A DNA stretch of 64,000 bases from Patiriisocius_A hiemis (GTDB lineage: Bacteria; Bacteroidota; Bacteroidia; Flavobacteriales; Flavobacteriaceae): positions 1 to 64,000 of the forward strand of contig NZ_JAVRHZ010000003.1 in the NCBI RefSeq assembly GCF_031846325.1, read 5' to 3'. How positions within the stretch are numbered: the stretch's first letter is position 1; each line of letters opens with the position of its first letter. Below, piece after piece: positions 40,360 through 49,556 of this stretch. Both the position numbers and the translations under genes were made by a program. The notes under the pieces were generated by a model. It saw only the letters and a list, made by a program, of their open reading frames with translations, did no database searches and was not told the DNA's origin.

Positions 40360-42390
40360 TTAATCTACATTATCATGTAAAAAAGAGTTATTACTGCGTA
40401 AATCTACATCGTCATCATCTGTATTTACAGAAGTTCTAGAAATGTTTGAGTCTGTTTTAGGAGCATCCAAATCAATACCTAAGCGCTTGTAGGCTGGTTG
40501 ATTTTCTAAATCATCAATCTTTGAAGCACTATTTCTAAACTTGTAATTATAATCTTTCATTTTCTTTCTTCGTTCCTCTGCTCTATCCTTCAGTAACTTT
40601 GAGATAGGTGCATTCATTGGATCGGTTTCTTCTTCTGTTTTTTCATCTTCGAGTGGCTCTATTGTTTTGGTTTCGAAAACAATTTCTTCTTCAGCAGTTT
40701 CAACTGTTTTTGGCTTTGCATTAAGCAACCTGTCCTCTTCCTCTTGATAATCATCAAGACTGTAACGTTTTGTACCTTCTTTAGTATTTTCGGTAATTGG
40801 TACAACTTCTACATGTTCTTTTACCTCAATATCCTCAATATTTGAGGTCACAACTTCATCTTCCATTGTTTCCTCTTCTAATTGATACTTCTTGGCAGAA
40901 GGTGTTTCTGAAGATGAAGTGCTAACTGGCATATCAAACATTAACATTTGTTCTTCTTCAGGTTCTTCTTGAGTAGTATTGATTTCTTCAGGTTCTGCTT
41001 CTGAAACAATTTCGGCTTCTTTCGTTTTTGGAGAAACAATTACAAAATCGTTTACATCAATTTCGTTAATTCTTAATTGTTCAAATTCTGCTACATGATG
41101 AATATCAATTGTATCATAGGTTACATTAATATTTTTCAGTAACTCTGATGTTTCAATATATCCTTCAAAAGGAACTTCTTTTGTTTTTGCTTTAGGAGTA
41201 ATTGGAGGTAATGCCTCTTCTACTTCTTCTTCAAAAAGCGTGTGTTTAATAATAGGTTTTTCTTCCCTTTTTGGAGTTTCATCTATTGTAGGCAATGTAA
41301 CTTTAGTAGCTCCTTGTTTTACTGATAAGTCTTGCTCTGCTTTTTGCTCTTCTTCAAGTGTGTGAATAATCTTTTTAGTTTCTGTATTCACGATATCGTC
41401 TTGTTGTTCTGCATCAAAACCAGTTGCAATAACCGTAATAGATATAGCACCTTCTAGGCTTTCATCTTCACCAACACCCATTATAATATTCGCTCCGTGT
41501 CCAGCTTCAACCTGAATGTGATCACTAATTTCACCTATCTCATCGATAGTAATTTCTTCGGTACCAGAAACAATAAGCAACAATACATTTTTGGCTCCAG
41601 TAATTTTATTATCATTTAATAAAGGAGAGTCTAATGCTTTTGAAATTGCCTCATGTGCTCTGTTTGCCCCACTTGAATTAGCACTACCCATAATAGCAGT
41701 ACCACTATTTGCTAAAACTGTTTTAGCGTCACGCAAGTCAATGTTTTGCGTATAATGATGTGTAATAACTTCTGCAATACCACGAGCAGCCGTGGCTAAG
41801 ACTTCATCTGCTTTAGAGAAACCTGCTTTAAACCCTAAATTACCATATACCTCACGTAATTTATTGTTGTTAATTACAATTAGTGAATCACAATTTTGAC
41901 GTAATTTTTCTACACCAATTTGAGCTTGTTCACCTCTCATTTTTCCTTCAAACTGGAAAGGTATTGTCACAATACCAACTGTTAAAATATCCAACTCCTT
42001 TGCCATCTTGGCAATAATTGGTGCTGCACCAGTTCCTGTACCACCACCCATACCAGCGGTAATAAAAATCATCTTGGTATTGGTAGTAAGCATGCGTTTA
42101 ATCTCCTCCATACTCTCTACAGCAGATTGCTCCCCAATCATAGGGTTAGCACCTGCTCCAAGACCTTCGGTAAGTGACACTCCTAACTGGATTTTAATAG
42201 GCACTCCACTATTTTCTAGTGCTTGTGCGTCTGTGTTGCAAATAACAAAATCTACACCTTTAATTCCTTGATTAAACATGTGGTTAATTGCATTGCTTCC
42301 GCCCCCACCAACTCCAATGACCTTTATGACATTAGATTGATTTTTGGGCAAATCGAACGATATGTTATCAAATTCTGTGTTGCTGCTCAT
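40360..42390 (-). CDS. ftsZ: Cell division protein FtsZ with long C-terminal linker
   Basis: Tubulin-like GTPase that forms the division ring. 676 aa. The core (about 1-330) has GVGGGGSNA, the tubulin signature GGGTGTG (115-121) and NADE-type T7 loop residues in FSKADEVLATAARG. About 320 residues of low-complexity Glu/Thr-rich linker follow, then the terminal peptide LRSNNSFLHDNVD, presumably for FtsA binding. E. coli FtsZ is 383 aa; extended tails are usual in Flavobacteriia. Last gene of the dcw cluster, 52 bp after ftsA. Confidence 0.97.
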   Translation of the reverse strand: MSSNTEFDNISFDLPKNQSNVIKVIGVGGGGSNAINHMFNQGIKGVDFVICNTDAQALENSGVPIKIQLGVSLTEGLGAGANPMIGEQSAVESMEEIKRMLTTNTKMIFITAGMGGGTGTGAAPIIAKMAKELDILTVGIVTIPFQFEGKMRGEQAQIGVEKLRQNCDSLIVINNNKLREVYGNLGFKAGFSKADEVLATAARGIAEVITHHYTQNIDLRDAKTVLANSGTAIMGSANSSGANRAHEAISKALDSPLLNDNKITGAKNVLLLIVSGTEEITIDEIGEISDHIQVEAGHGANIIMGVGEDESLEGAISITVIATGFDAEQQDDIVNTETKKIIHTLEEEQKAEQDLSVKQGATKVTLPTIDETPKREEKPIIKHTLFEEEVEEALPPITPKAKTKEVPFEGYIETSELLKNINVTYDTIDIHHVAEFEQLRINEIDVNDFVIVSPKTKEAEIVSEAEPEEINTTQEEPEEEQMLMFDMPVSTSSSETPSAKKYQLEEETMEDEVVTSNIEDIEVKEHVEVVPITENTKEGTKRYSLDDYQEEEDRLLNAKPKTVETAEEEIVFETKTIEPLEDEKTEEETDPMNAPISKLLKDRAEERRKKMKDYNYKFRNSASKIDDLENQPAYKRLGIDLDAPKTDSNISRTSVNTDDDDVDLRSNNSFLHDNVD

Positions 42391-42442
42391 ATCTTTTCTT
42401 TTATGTGAGGTTTATATTTTATTTTTTTGACTGATCTTTTAT

Positions 42443-43768
42443 TTACTCTGCATTATCTAAAAACTCTTTAAACTTTTCTGCCCATTTATCGAAAAAGCGT
42501 TTGCTTTCTTTGGGTTTTTCAGTTCCAGAAGTCTCTTCCTTTTCTATAATTTCTTCATCTTCTACACTCTCATTTTCTTCACTAGCTACTTTTATTTTAG
42601 CTTTTGATGAATTTTCCAAACTATTAAGCACCAGTCCAACAGCAGTAGCATACATTGGACTTGTTGTTTCACTATCGCTATCGCCAGCAAGGTGCTCATT
42701 AGGATATCCAATTCTAGTATCCATTCCTGTGATATACTCTACTAATTGTTTTAAGTGCTTTAATTGAGAACCCCCTCCTGTTAATACAATTCCAGCAATT
42801 AGTTTTTTCTTTTGTTCTTCATGACCATAGTTTTTAATCTCTAGATACACCTGTTCAATAATCTCTACTACTCTAGCATGAATAATTTTTGAAAGATTTT
42901 TTAAGGTAATTTCCTTAGGCTCTCTTCCTCTTAATCCGGGGATAGATACTATCTCATTGTCTTTATTCTCTCCGGGCCACGCAGAACCAAATTTTATTTT
43001 TAATAATTCTGCTTGCTTTTCTATAATGCTACACCCTTCTTTTATGTCTTCAGTAATCACATTTCCACCAAACGGAATTACAGCTGTATGCCTAATAATT
43101 CCATCCTTAAAAATTGCTAGGTCTGTAGTACCACCACCTATATCAATTAAAGCAACACCAGCTTCTTTTTCTTCTTGGCTTAAAACAGCATTAGAAGAAG
43201 CTAAAGGCTCTAGTGTAATACCTGATAACTCAAGATTGGCACTTTTTACACAACGACCAATGTTTTTTATAGAAGCTACTTGACCAACTACAACATGAAA
43301 GTTTGCTTCTAACCTACCGCCATACATACCTATAGGTTCTTTTATCTCTGCTTGCCCATCTACTTTAAAATCCTGTGGAAGTACATGAATAATCTCTTCT
43401 CCTGGGAGCATGACCAATTTGTGAACTTGATTACATAAACGGTCAATATCCTCTTCATTTATTACCTCATCACTATTTGCCCTAGTAATGTAATCGCTAT
43501 GCTGCAGGCTACGTATGTGTTGCCCTGCTATTCCTACTACAACATCTTCTATTTTCATTCCCGAAGATGACTCTGCATCTTGCACGGCTTGTTGTATTGA
43601 TTGAATAGTTTGAGTAATGTTATTTACAACACCTCTATGTACTCCTAAACTTTTGGACTTACCAATACCCAAAATTTCCATTTTGCCATACTCGTTCTTT
43701 TTACCAATCATGGCAACAATCTTGGTGGTTCCAATATCCAATCCAACAGCTATGTTCTCATTGTCCAT
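42443..43768 (-). CDS. ftsA: Cell division protein FtsA
   Basis: Actin-like protein that anchors FtsZ to the membrane. 441 aa: GLDIGTTKIVAMIG phosphate-1 loop, the 1C domain with the PQDFKVDGQ segment, ALIDIGGGTTDLAIF, and GIVLTGGGSQL. The C end KRFFDKWAEKFKEFLDNAE is the amphipathic membrane-targeting helix, preceded by an acidic linker. It is 4 bp after ftsQ and 52 bp before ftsZ. Confidence 0.97.
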   Translation of the reverse strand: MDNENIAVGLDIGTTKIVAMIGKKNEYGKMEILGIGKSKSLGVHRGVVNNITQTIQSIQQAVQDAESSSGMKIEDVVVGIAGQHIRSLQHSDYITRANSDEVINEEDIDRLCNQVHKLVMLPGEEIIHVLPQDFKVDGQAEIKEPIGMYGGRLEANFHVVVGQVASIKNIGRCVKSANLELSGITLEPLASSNAVLSQEEKEAGVALIDIGGGTTDLAIFKDGIIRHTAVIPFGGNVITEDIKEGCSIIEKQAELLKIKFGSAWPGENKDNEIVSIPGLRGREPKEITLKNLSKIIHARVVEIIEQVYLEIKNYGHEEQKKKLIAGIVLTGGGSQLKHLKQLVEYITGMDTRIGYPNEHLAGDSDSETTSPMYATAVGLVLNSLENSSKAKIKVASEENESVEDEEIIEKEETSGTEKPKESKRFFDKWAEKFKEFLDNAE

Positions 43769-43772
43769 AGTT

Positions 43773-44486
43773 TTACTTTTTTGTGGCTACTACTTGATTT
43801 CCATAAGTGAGGTTCACTTTTTTATACAAGCTCAGTTTTTTATCTTCTTTCATTTTTTTATAGAACGCCTTAAAGTTTTGAAACTTTTTATCTATAGCTT
43901 TTGTGTTACCAAATTCTACCTTTAAATCGTTTTTCCTTAATCTAAGGTGTACTGTTCCATTTTTAAAAACCTCTAGTCCTACAACGATGCTTTTCATAAA
44001 AGAATCATCATTAACCTTTAAAAGGAGGGGCATTAAGGCTTCAAAATCCGTATTAGATGAACCAGTAATTAATGGTACTCTTGCGCTATATACATTTGAC
44101 AAAGGCATCTTCTTTCCGTCAAAGTCAAGGTAAAAATCTGTCGAGGAAGCAACTCTAGCAATAGGTTTCCGTTGCTCAATTTTTGCCCCTAACACACCAT
44201 CAACTGTTATAAACACGTCGGCATCCCTAATCATTGGATTTTTCAATAATCGGGATTCCATCTCTTTCAAAACTAAAGTTTCTTTGTTGACGTTCGTAAC
44301 GCTACCTTGATTTTGTATTAACAATTTATTAACCGCTTCAAGGGTAATAAAAGGAGGTGTCTCACCTTGAAATTTAATATCTATTTTAGTAAGGTTTCTT
44401 GCTTGATTTCTCTTATTTGCAAAACCAAATAAAAAGACTAACAAGCCCAGCAATAAAACTATTTTTATGTAATTCCACTTACCCAT
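43773..44486 (-). CDS. ftsQ: Cell division protein FtsQ/DivIB
   Basis: 237 aa bitopic membrane protein: short cytoplasmic end, one helix (IVLLLGLLVFLFGFANK, about 8-24), a POTRA-like domain (about 32-100) and a beta domain with LRLRKNDLKVEFGN. It links early and late division proteins. The start overlaps the end of murC by 8 bases. Confidence 0.92.
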   Translation of the reverse strand: MGKWNYIKIVLLLGLLVFLFGFANKRNQARNLTKIDIKFQGETPPFITLEAVNKLLIQNQGSVTNVNKETLVLKEMESRLLKNPMIRDADVFITVDGVLGAKIEQRKPIARVASSTDFYLDFDGKKMPLSNVYSARVPLITGSSNTDFEALMPLLLKVNDDSFMKSIVVGLEVFKNGTVHLRLRKNDLKVEFGNTKAIDKKFQNFKAFYKKMKEDKKLSLYKKVNLTYGNQVVATKK

Positions 44487-45831
44487 TTTTGCTTAGTTTT
44501 TTACTGATTTTAGAAACTTCTTCTCCAATATCACCTGCTCCTACGAGCAGTTTAATTCTAGCAGAAGAAGACTGCAATTTTGGTAAAATTTCTTCTTTAG
44601 TAATCAATTGTTTTTTTGCAGTTATTTTTTGCAATAAAAGCTGTGAATCTACACCTTCAATAGGTTCTTCCCGAGCAGGATAAATATCCAATAATAAGAC
44701 TTCATCAAATTGACTTAAGCTTTTAGCAAATCCATCAATAAAATCTCTGGTTCTAGTATATAAATGTGGTTGAAAAACAATTACTTTTTTATCTTCAGGG
44801 TACATTTCTGCTACTGCTTGATAGAGCGCGTCAATCTCAGTAGGATGATGTGCGTAGTCATCTATTAATACTAAATCATTTCTTTTAATTTTATATGAAA
44901 AACGACGTTGTACTCCTTTAAAAGTTGATAAAGCTTTAGGAAGGCAATTAGGTGGGGATCCTACTAAAATTGCCATACCCAAAGCTGTGATAGCATTGGA
45001 GAGGTTATGGTGTCCATGCAAGTAAAATTGCAAATCCTTTAAGGTTGTTTTCGGAGTTTTTAGATCAAAAACATATCCGCCGTTTTCTATACGTACATTT
45101 TGAGCTTCAAAATCTGCTGGTTCTAAAACAGCCACAGACTGCCCTTGGAGTGGTAGTCCTTTTTTGTACAATACATTTTCCTTTTTTGGAACTAATTTTG
45201 AAAATTCTACAAAAGCATCTTCAATAGAGTGATTAGTTTCATAGATATCTAAATGGTCTGCATCCATAGATGTTATGCACGCAATATCTGGATTTAGGGT
45301 TAAGAAAGATCTATCAAACTCATCTGCTTCGACAACTGTAATAGAAGTTCCATTAGAAATAAAGTTTGAATTGTAATTTTCTGCAATACCACCTAAAAAA
45401 GCTGTTACAGGCATATTACAAGCAACCAGCAAATGTCCTAAAATTGCCGAAGTTGTTGTTTTTCCATGTGTTCCTGCAACTGCCAAACAAGTAGTATTCC
45501 TAGTTATCTCACCTAACAACTTAGCTCTTTTTACAACTGAAAACCCTTTTGAAATAAAGAAGTTTAAAATATTATTAGACTCTGGGATTGCAGGCGTATA
45601 AACAATTTGAGTCACTTCTTTTTCTAAAAGTAAAGAAACAACGTCTTCTGAATTATCTATAAACGAAACTAAAATACCTTCTGAAATTAATGCCTTTGTT
45701 AGTTTGGTTGGAGTTTTATCATAGCCATACACGTTTTTACCTTGCAATTTGCAATAACGAGCCAAGGCACTCATGCCTATGCCGCCAATGCCAACAAAGT
45801 AGATGTTTTGTATGTTTTCTAATTCAATCAA
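44479..45831 (-). CDS. murC: UDP-N-acetylmuramate--L-alanine ligase
   Basis: 450 aa. N-terminal Rossmann motif YFVGIGGIGMSALAR, ATP loop GTHGKTTTSA, central HHNLSNA region, and DDYAHHPTEI with PHLYTRTRDF at the C end, all MurC-specific. Overlaps the end of murG by 4 bases (ATGA) and the start of ftsQ by 8 bases. Confidence 0.97.
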   Translation of the reverse strand: MIELENIQNIYFVGIGGIGMSALARYCKLQGKNVYGYDKTPTKLTKALISEGILVSFIDNSEDVVSLLLEKEVTQIVYTPAIPESNNILNFFISKGFSVVKRAKLLGEITRNTTCLAVAGTHGKTTTSAILGHLLVACNMPVTAFLGGIAENYNSNFISNGTSITVVEADEFDRSFLTLNPDIACITSMDADHLDIYETNHSIEDAFVEFSKLVPKKENVLYKKGLPLQGQSVAVLEPADFEAQNVRIENGGYVFDLKTPKTTLKDLQFYLHGHHNLSNAITALGMAILVGSPPNCLPKALSTFKGVQRRFSYKIKRNDLVLIDDYAHHPTEIDALYQAVAEMYPEDKKVIVFQPHLYTRTRDFIDGFAKSLSQFDEVLLLDIYPAREEPIEGVDSQLLLQKITAKKQLITKEEILPKLQSSSARIKLLVGAGDIGEEVSKISKKLSKNG

Positions 45832-46925
45832 ATTAATAGTTTTTGTATTTCGTCTACAATTTCTTTTGTAGCATTAGGTTTTGCTAATGCTTTGATATTT
45901 TTTGAAAGTGTTTCTTGTAAATTTTCATTATTAAAAACATGAAGAAATGTCTTCTCAAAGTTGGCATCGGCATCGCTTTCTTTTAGCAAAATTGCAGCAT
46001 TCTTTGACGATAACGCCAACGCATTTTTGGTTTGGTGATCTTCGGCAACATTAGGAGAGGGAATAAAAATTACTGGCTTTCCAACAATACAAACCTCAGA
46101 AACTGAAAGTGCTCCTGCTCTAGAAATTATAAAATCTGAAGCTGCATATGCTAAATCCATTCGGTTTAAAAAAGGATGCACCTGTATTAGCCCTGAGCTT
46201 TTATTAGAATAAGTATCTTGATACAGCTTCCCACATTGCCAAATAACTTGAATATTATGTTTTAAAAACATTCCAAGCGAAAAATTAATAAGTTCATTAA
46301 TTTTTCTTGCTCCTAAGCTTCCTCCTAAAACTAAAACTGTTTTTTTCTTTGGGTCTAAGTTGAAAAATTGTTGCGCCTCTTCTCTTTTACTATCTATTTC
46401 CAATAAGTCTTGTCGAACTGGGTTTCCTGTTTGTATTATTTTTTCAGAAGGAAAAAAGGCTTCCATCCCATCATATGCTACACAAATTTTACTTGCCTTA
46501 CCTGCCAACCATTTATTTGTAATTCCTGCATGACTATTCTGCTCTTGTAATACACAAGGTATTTTTTTATTAGAAGCAACTCGCAATAAAGGTGCACTTG
46601 CGTAACCACCTGTACCTATTGCAACATCTGGTTTAAATTCTCTTATAATGCCAATAGACTTTAGTAAACTTGATGCCAACTTAAATGGAAACATAAGATT
46701 TTTTAGGTTGAGACTACGCTGCAATCCCGAAATCCAAAGTCCTTTTATTTTATATCCAGCTTGTGGCACTTTTTCCATTTCCATACGGTCTTTGGCTCCA
46801 ACAAACAAAAATTTTGCTTTGGGGAATCTACTTTTTAGCTCATTTGCAATAGCCACAGCAGGATAAATATGACCTCCTGTGCCTCCACCACTAATAATAA
46901 ACCTGTATGTTTTTTTTGTTTTGAT
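45828..46925 (-). CDS. murG: MurG glycosyltransferase, AUC start proposed
   Basis: Transfers GlcNAc to lipid I to make lipid II. About 365 aa. Two Rossmann domains, with the N-terminal glycine loop SGGGTGGHIYPAVAIA and the C-terminal SRAGALSVSE nucleotide-binding block. The first ordinary start is a GTG at 46856, inside that glycine loop (the V of PAVAIA), so it cannot be the true start. Upstream in frame there is no ATG, GTG or TTG. ATC at 46925-46923 lies 12 bases after the ftsW TAA, preceded by AAAAAAGAAAGT, and gives (M)KTKKTYRFIISGGGTGGH, matching the expected N terminus. I take AUC as the initiator. Confidence 0.85.
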   Translation of the reverse strand: MKTKKTYRFIISGGGTGGHIYPAVAIANELKSRFPKAKFLFVGAKDRMEMEKVPQAGYKIKGLWISGLQRSLNLKNLMFPFKLASSLLKSIGIIREFKPDVAIGTGGYASAPLLRVASNKKIPCVLQEQNSHAGITNKWLAGKASKICVAYDGMEAFFPSEKIIQTGNPVRQDLLEIDSKREEAQQFFNLDPKKKTVLVLGGSLGARKINELINFSLGMFLKHNIQVIWQCGKLYQDTYSNKSSGLIQVHPFLNRMDLAYAASDFIISRAGALSVSEVCIVGKPVIFIPSPNVAEDHQTKNALALSSKNAAILLKESDADANFEKTFLHVFNNENLQETLSKNIKALAKPNATKEIVDEIQKLLI

Positions 46926-46936
46926 ACTTTCTTTTT

Positions 46937-48175
46937 TTAAATAGTTTGAGATAAAATATCTAAAGGATTTTCTTCTTGCTCTTCTTTTAAAATCACTTCT
47001 CTTTTTGCACTTACACTTAATACCATTCCTAATGCCAAACAGGTCATCCAGATTGAGGTACCCCCACTACTAATTAAAGGCAGGGTTTGACCAGTTACTG
47101 GAAATAACTCTACTGCTACTGCCATGTTTATTAATGCTTGAAATACTATTGGCAGCCCAACTCCAATAACTAGCAGTTTTCCAAAAAAGGAACTTGCTTT
47201 ATAGGCTACAATTACTAACCTAAACAACAAGAGCATGTATAAGAATAGTAAAAACAATGCTCCAACTAAGCCAAACTCTTCAACAATAATAGCATAGATA
47301 AAATCTGAAGAAGATTGTGGTAAAAAGTTTTTTTGAATACTTTTTCCCGGTCCTAATCCTGCAATACCTCCAGAGGCAATTGCAATCTTCGCCTTTTCTA
47401 TTTGGTAATCTGCATCAGTATCTTTTTTATCTGTAAAGTTCTCTACTCTGCTAATCCATGTATCAACTCTATTTGGGAATACTCCAGGAAATGCTTTTGC
47501 AGTAAGTATAAATAACGTTAACAATAATAACCCAACGCCTAAAATGATTCCTAAATACCGTAATGGATATCCACCAACAAAAACAACTATTACCACCATT
47601 AAAAATATAATTGCTGTTGTAGAGAAGTTAGCAGGAAGTATAAGTCCTAATATTAAGAATACCGGCAACCAAAGTGGTACAAGTGTTTCTTTAAAGCTTA
47701 GGTTTTTAGGTTTTGAGAGTAATGAAAAGCCAGAAGAAGCATCATACTCAATCTTATCTTTAATCTTTGAAAGGTATCTTGCAACATAAGTTAATAACAC
47801 CACAGCTGCTAAGGTTGATGTTTGAAAACCAATTCCAACAAACGGAATTCTAATCCATCTACTTGCATTAGCACCCTCTATAGTTGTACCCTGCGCAAGG
47901 GTCATAACTAATAAAATAATAACAATGGGAAGGGCTATTACAGATAAGCCTTTAAAGTAATGATAAGGTATTTTGTGAACACCGTACAAAATAGCAAAGC
48001 CTAACAAAAGGTGTGCAAAATGCTTTAACAGAAATGGAAGTGTACTTCCATCTCCATATAAGTATGCTAAATTACTACTAGCACTATACACAGGTAAAAA
48101 AGAGAATAATGCCAATAAAGCTGCAACAGCCCAAATGGCTTTATCTCCTTTAATATTTTGAAAAACGGTTCTCAC
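46937..48175 (-). CDS. ftsW: Lipid II polymerase FtsW (SEDS family)
   Basis: 412 aa with about ten membrane helices. SEDS signatures: NASRWIRIPFVGIGFQ, FLPQSSSDFIYAIIVEEFGLVG and TGQTLPLISSGGTSIW. Polymerises glycan at the septum with the transpeptidase encoded at 52256. Position between murD and murG is the standard dcw order. Confidence 0.96.
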   Translation of the reverse strand: MRTVFQNIKGDKAIWAVAALLALFSFLPVYSASSNLAYLYGDGSTLPFLLKHFAHLLLGFAILYGVHKIPYHYFKGLSVIALPIVIILLVMTLAQGTTIEGANASRWIRIPFVGIGFQTSTLAAVVLLTYVARYLSKIKDKIEYDASSGFSLLSKPKNLSFKETLVPLWLPVFLILGLILPANFSTTAIIFLMVVIVVFVGGYPLRYLGIILGVGLLLLTLFILTAKAFPGVFPNRVDTWISRVENFTDKKDTDADYQIEKAKIAIASGGIAGLGPGKSIQKNFLPQSSSDFIYAIIVEEFGLVGALFLLFLYMLLLFRLVIVAYKASSFFGKLLVIGVGLPIVFQALINMAVAVELFPVTGQTLPLISSGGTSIWMTCLALGMVLSVSAKREVILKEEQEENPLDILSQTI

Positions 48176-48187
48176 TTAACTTTATAA

Positions 48188-49522
48188 TTATAAATTTCTT
48201 ACTGCTTCCTTAAACTGTCTTCCTCTGTCTTCATAATTAGTAAACAAATCAAAGCTTGCACAGGCTGGAGAGAGCAATACATTATCTCCTCTTTCGGCTA
48301 ATTTATATGCGACTTTAATTGCTTCTTGCATACCAGCAGTTTCAACTATTATATCAACTGCATTGCTAAAGGACTGTTTAATCTTTTCATTATCTAACCC
48401 TAAGCAAATAATCGCTTTTACTTTTTCATTCACTAACGGAAGTAACGAAGTGTAATCGTTCCCTTTATCGACACCTCCTACAATCCAAACGGTAGGAACT
48501 TCCATACTATCTAAGGCATAAAAAGTAGCATTTACGTTGGTTGCCTTAGAGTCGTTGATGTACATTACGTTATTAATCTTAAGTACCTTTTCAAGGCGAT
48601 GTTCTACTCCATGAAAATTTGACAAAGACTCTCTTATGGTTGATTTCCTAATCTTTAAAAGTGTAGCTATGGTAGACGCAGCCATAGCATTTTTTGTGTT
48701 GTGCTGTCCTTGTAGTCCTAATGTTGCAATTGGCATAGTATGTTGGGTATTATTAACTGTTATTATTATTTCTTTATTATTTAAATACGCTCCTTCAGTT
48801 ACTTTTTTTGTAAGTGAAAAAGGTAATTTTTTTGCTTTAGTAGGATGGTTTTTTAGACCTTCCAATATATCTTCATCATCTCCATCGTAAATAAAATAGT
48901 CTGCTTCAGTTTGATTTTTTGTAATCTTGAATTTTGAAGCGATATACTTTTTATAATCATATTCATATCTATCTAAATGATCTGGACTTAGGTTTGTTAG
49001 TACTGCAATGTTTGGTGCAAAATTGACAGTACCATCTAATTGAAAACTGCTTATCTCTAAAACATAATTTTCAAAACCATTCTCTGCTATCAAGCCCGCA
49101 AAACTCTTTCCTATATTTCCACCTAAAGCGACGTTTAATTCTTGTTTTAAAATTTCATAAGCCAAGGTAGCTGTGGTTGTTTTTCCGTTACTTCCTGTTA
49201 TTCCAACAAGTGTTGCATCTGTATACCTTGATGCAAATTCTATTTCAGAAATTACAGGAACTCCTTTGCCAACTAATCTTTGCACAATAGCTGCCGTATC
49301 TGGTATTCCAGGGCTTTTCATTACAAGGTCTGCTGGTAAAATTTTTTCTTCTGAATGACCTCCTTCTTCCCAGTCCAATTCATGATGTATAAGAACTTGT
49401 TTATATATTTCGTTTATTTTTCCGAAGTCTGAAACAAAGACTTCAAACCCCTTTTGCTTTCCCAAAATAGCCGACCCTACTCCACTTTCTCCTGCTCCTA
49501 ATATTATTAGCTTCTTACTCAT
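48188..49522 (-). CDS. murD: UDP-N-acetylmuramoylalanine--D-glutamate ligase
   Basis: 444 aa. Rossmann start LIILGAGESGVGSAIL, ATP loop GITGSNGKTTTATLA, LEISSFQLDGT, LSPDHLDRYE, and INDSKATNVNAT at the third domain. 12 bp upstream of ftsW and 34 bp after mraY. Confidence 0.97.
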   Translation of the reverse strand: MSKKLIILGAGESGVGSAILGKQKGFEVFVSDFGKINEIYKQVLIHHELDWEEGGHSEEKILPADLVMKSPGIPDTAAIVQRLVGKGVPVISEIEFASRYTDATLVGITGSNGKTTTATLAYEILKQELNVALGGNIGKSFAGLIAENGFENYVLEISSFQLDGTVNFAPNIAVLTNLSPDHLDRYEYDYKKYIASKFKITKNQTEADYFIYDGDDEDILEGLKNHPTKAKKLPFSLTKKVTEGAYLNNKEIIITVNNTQHTMPIATLGLQGQHNTKNAMAASTIATLLKIRKSTIRESLSNFHGVEHRLEKVLKINNVMYINDSKATNVNATFYALDSMEVPTVWIVGGVDKGNDYTSLLPLVNEKVKAIICLGLDNEKIKQSFSNAVDIIVETAGMQEAIKVAYKLAERGDNVLLSPACASFDLFTNYEDRGRQFKEAVRNL

Positions 49523-49556
49523 TTATCTCGTAAAGACGTAAAGACGCCATGGTTTT

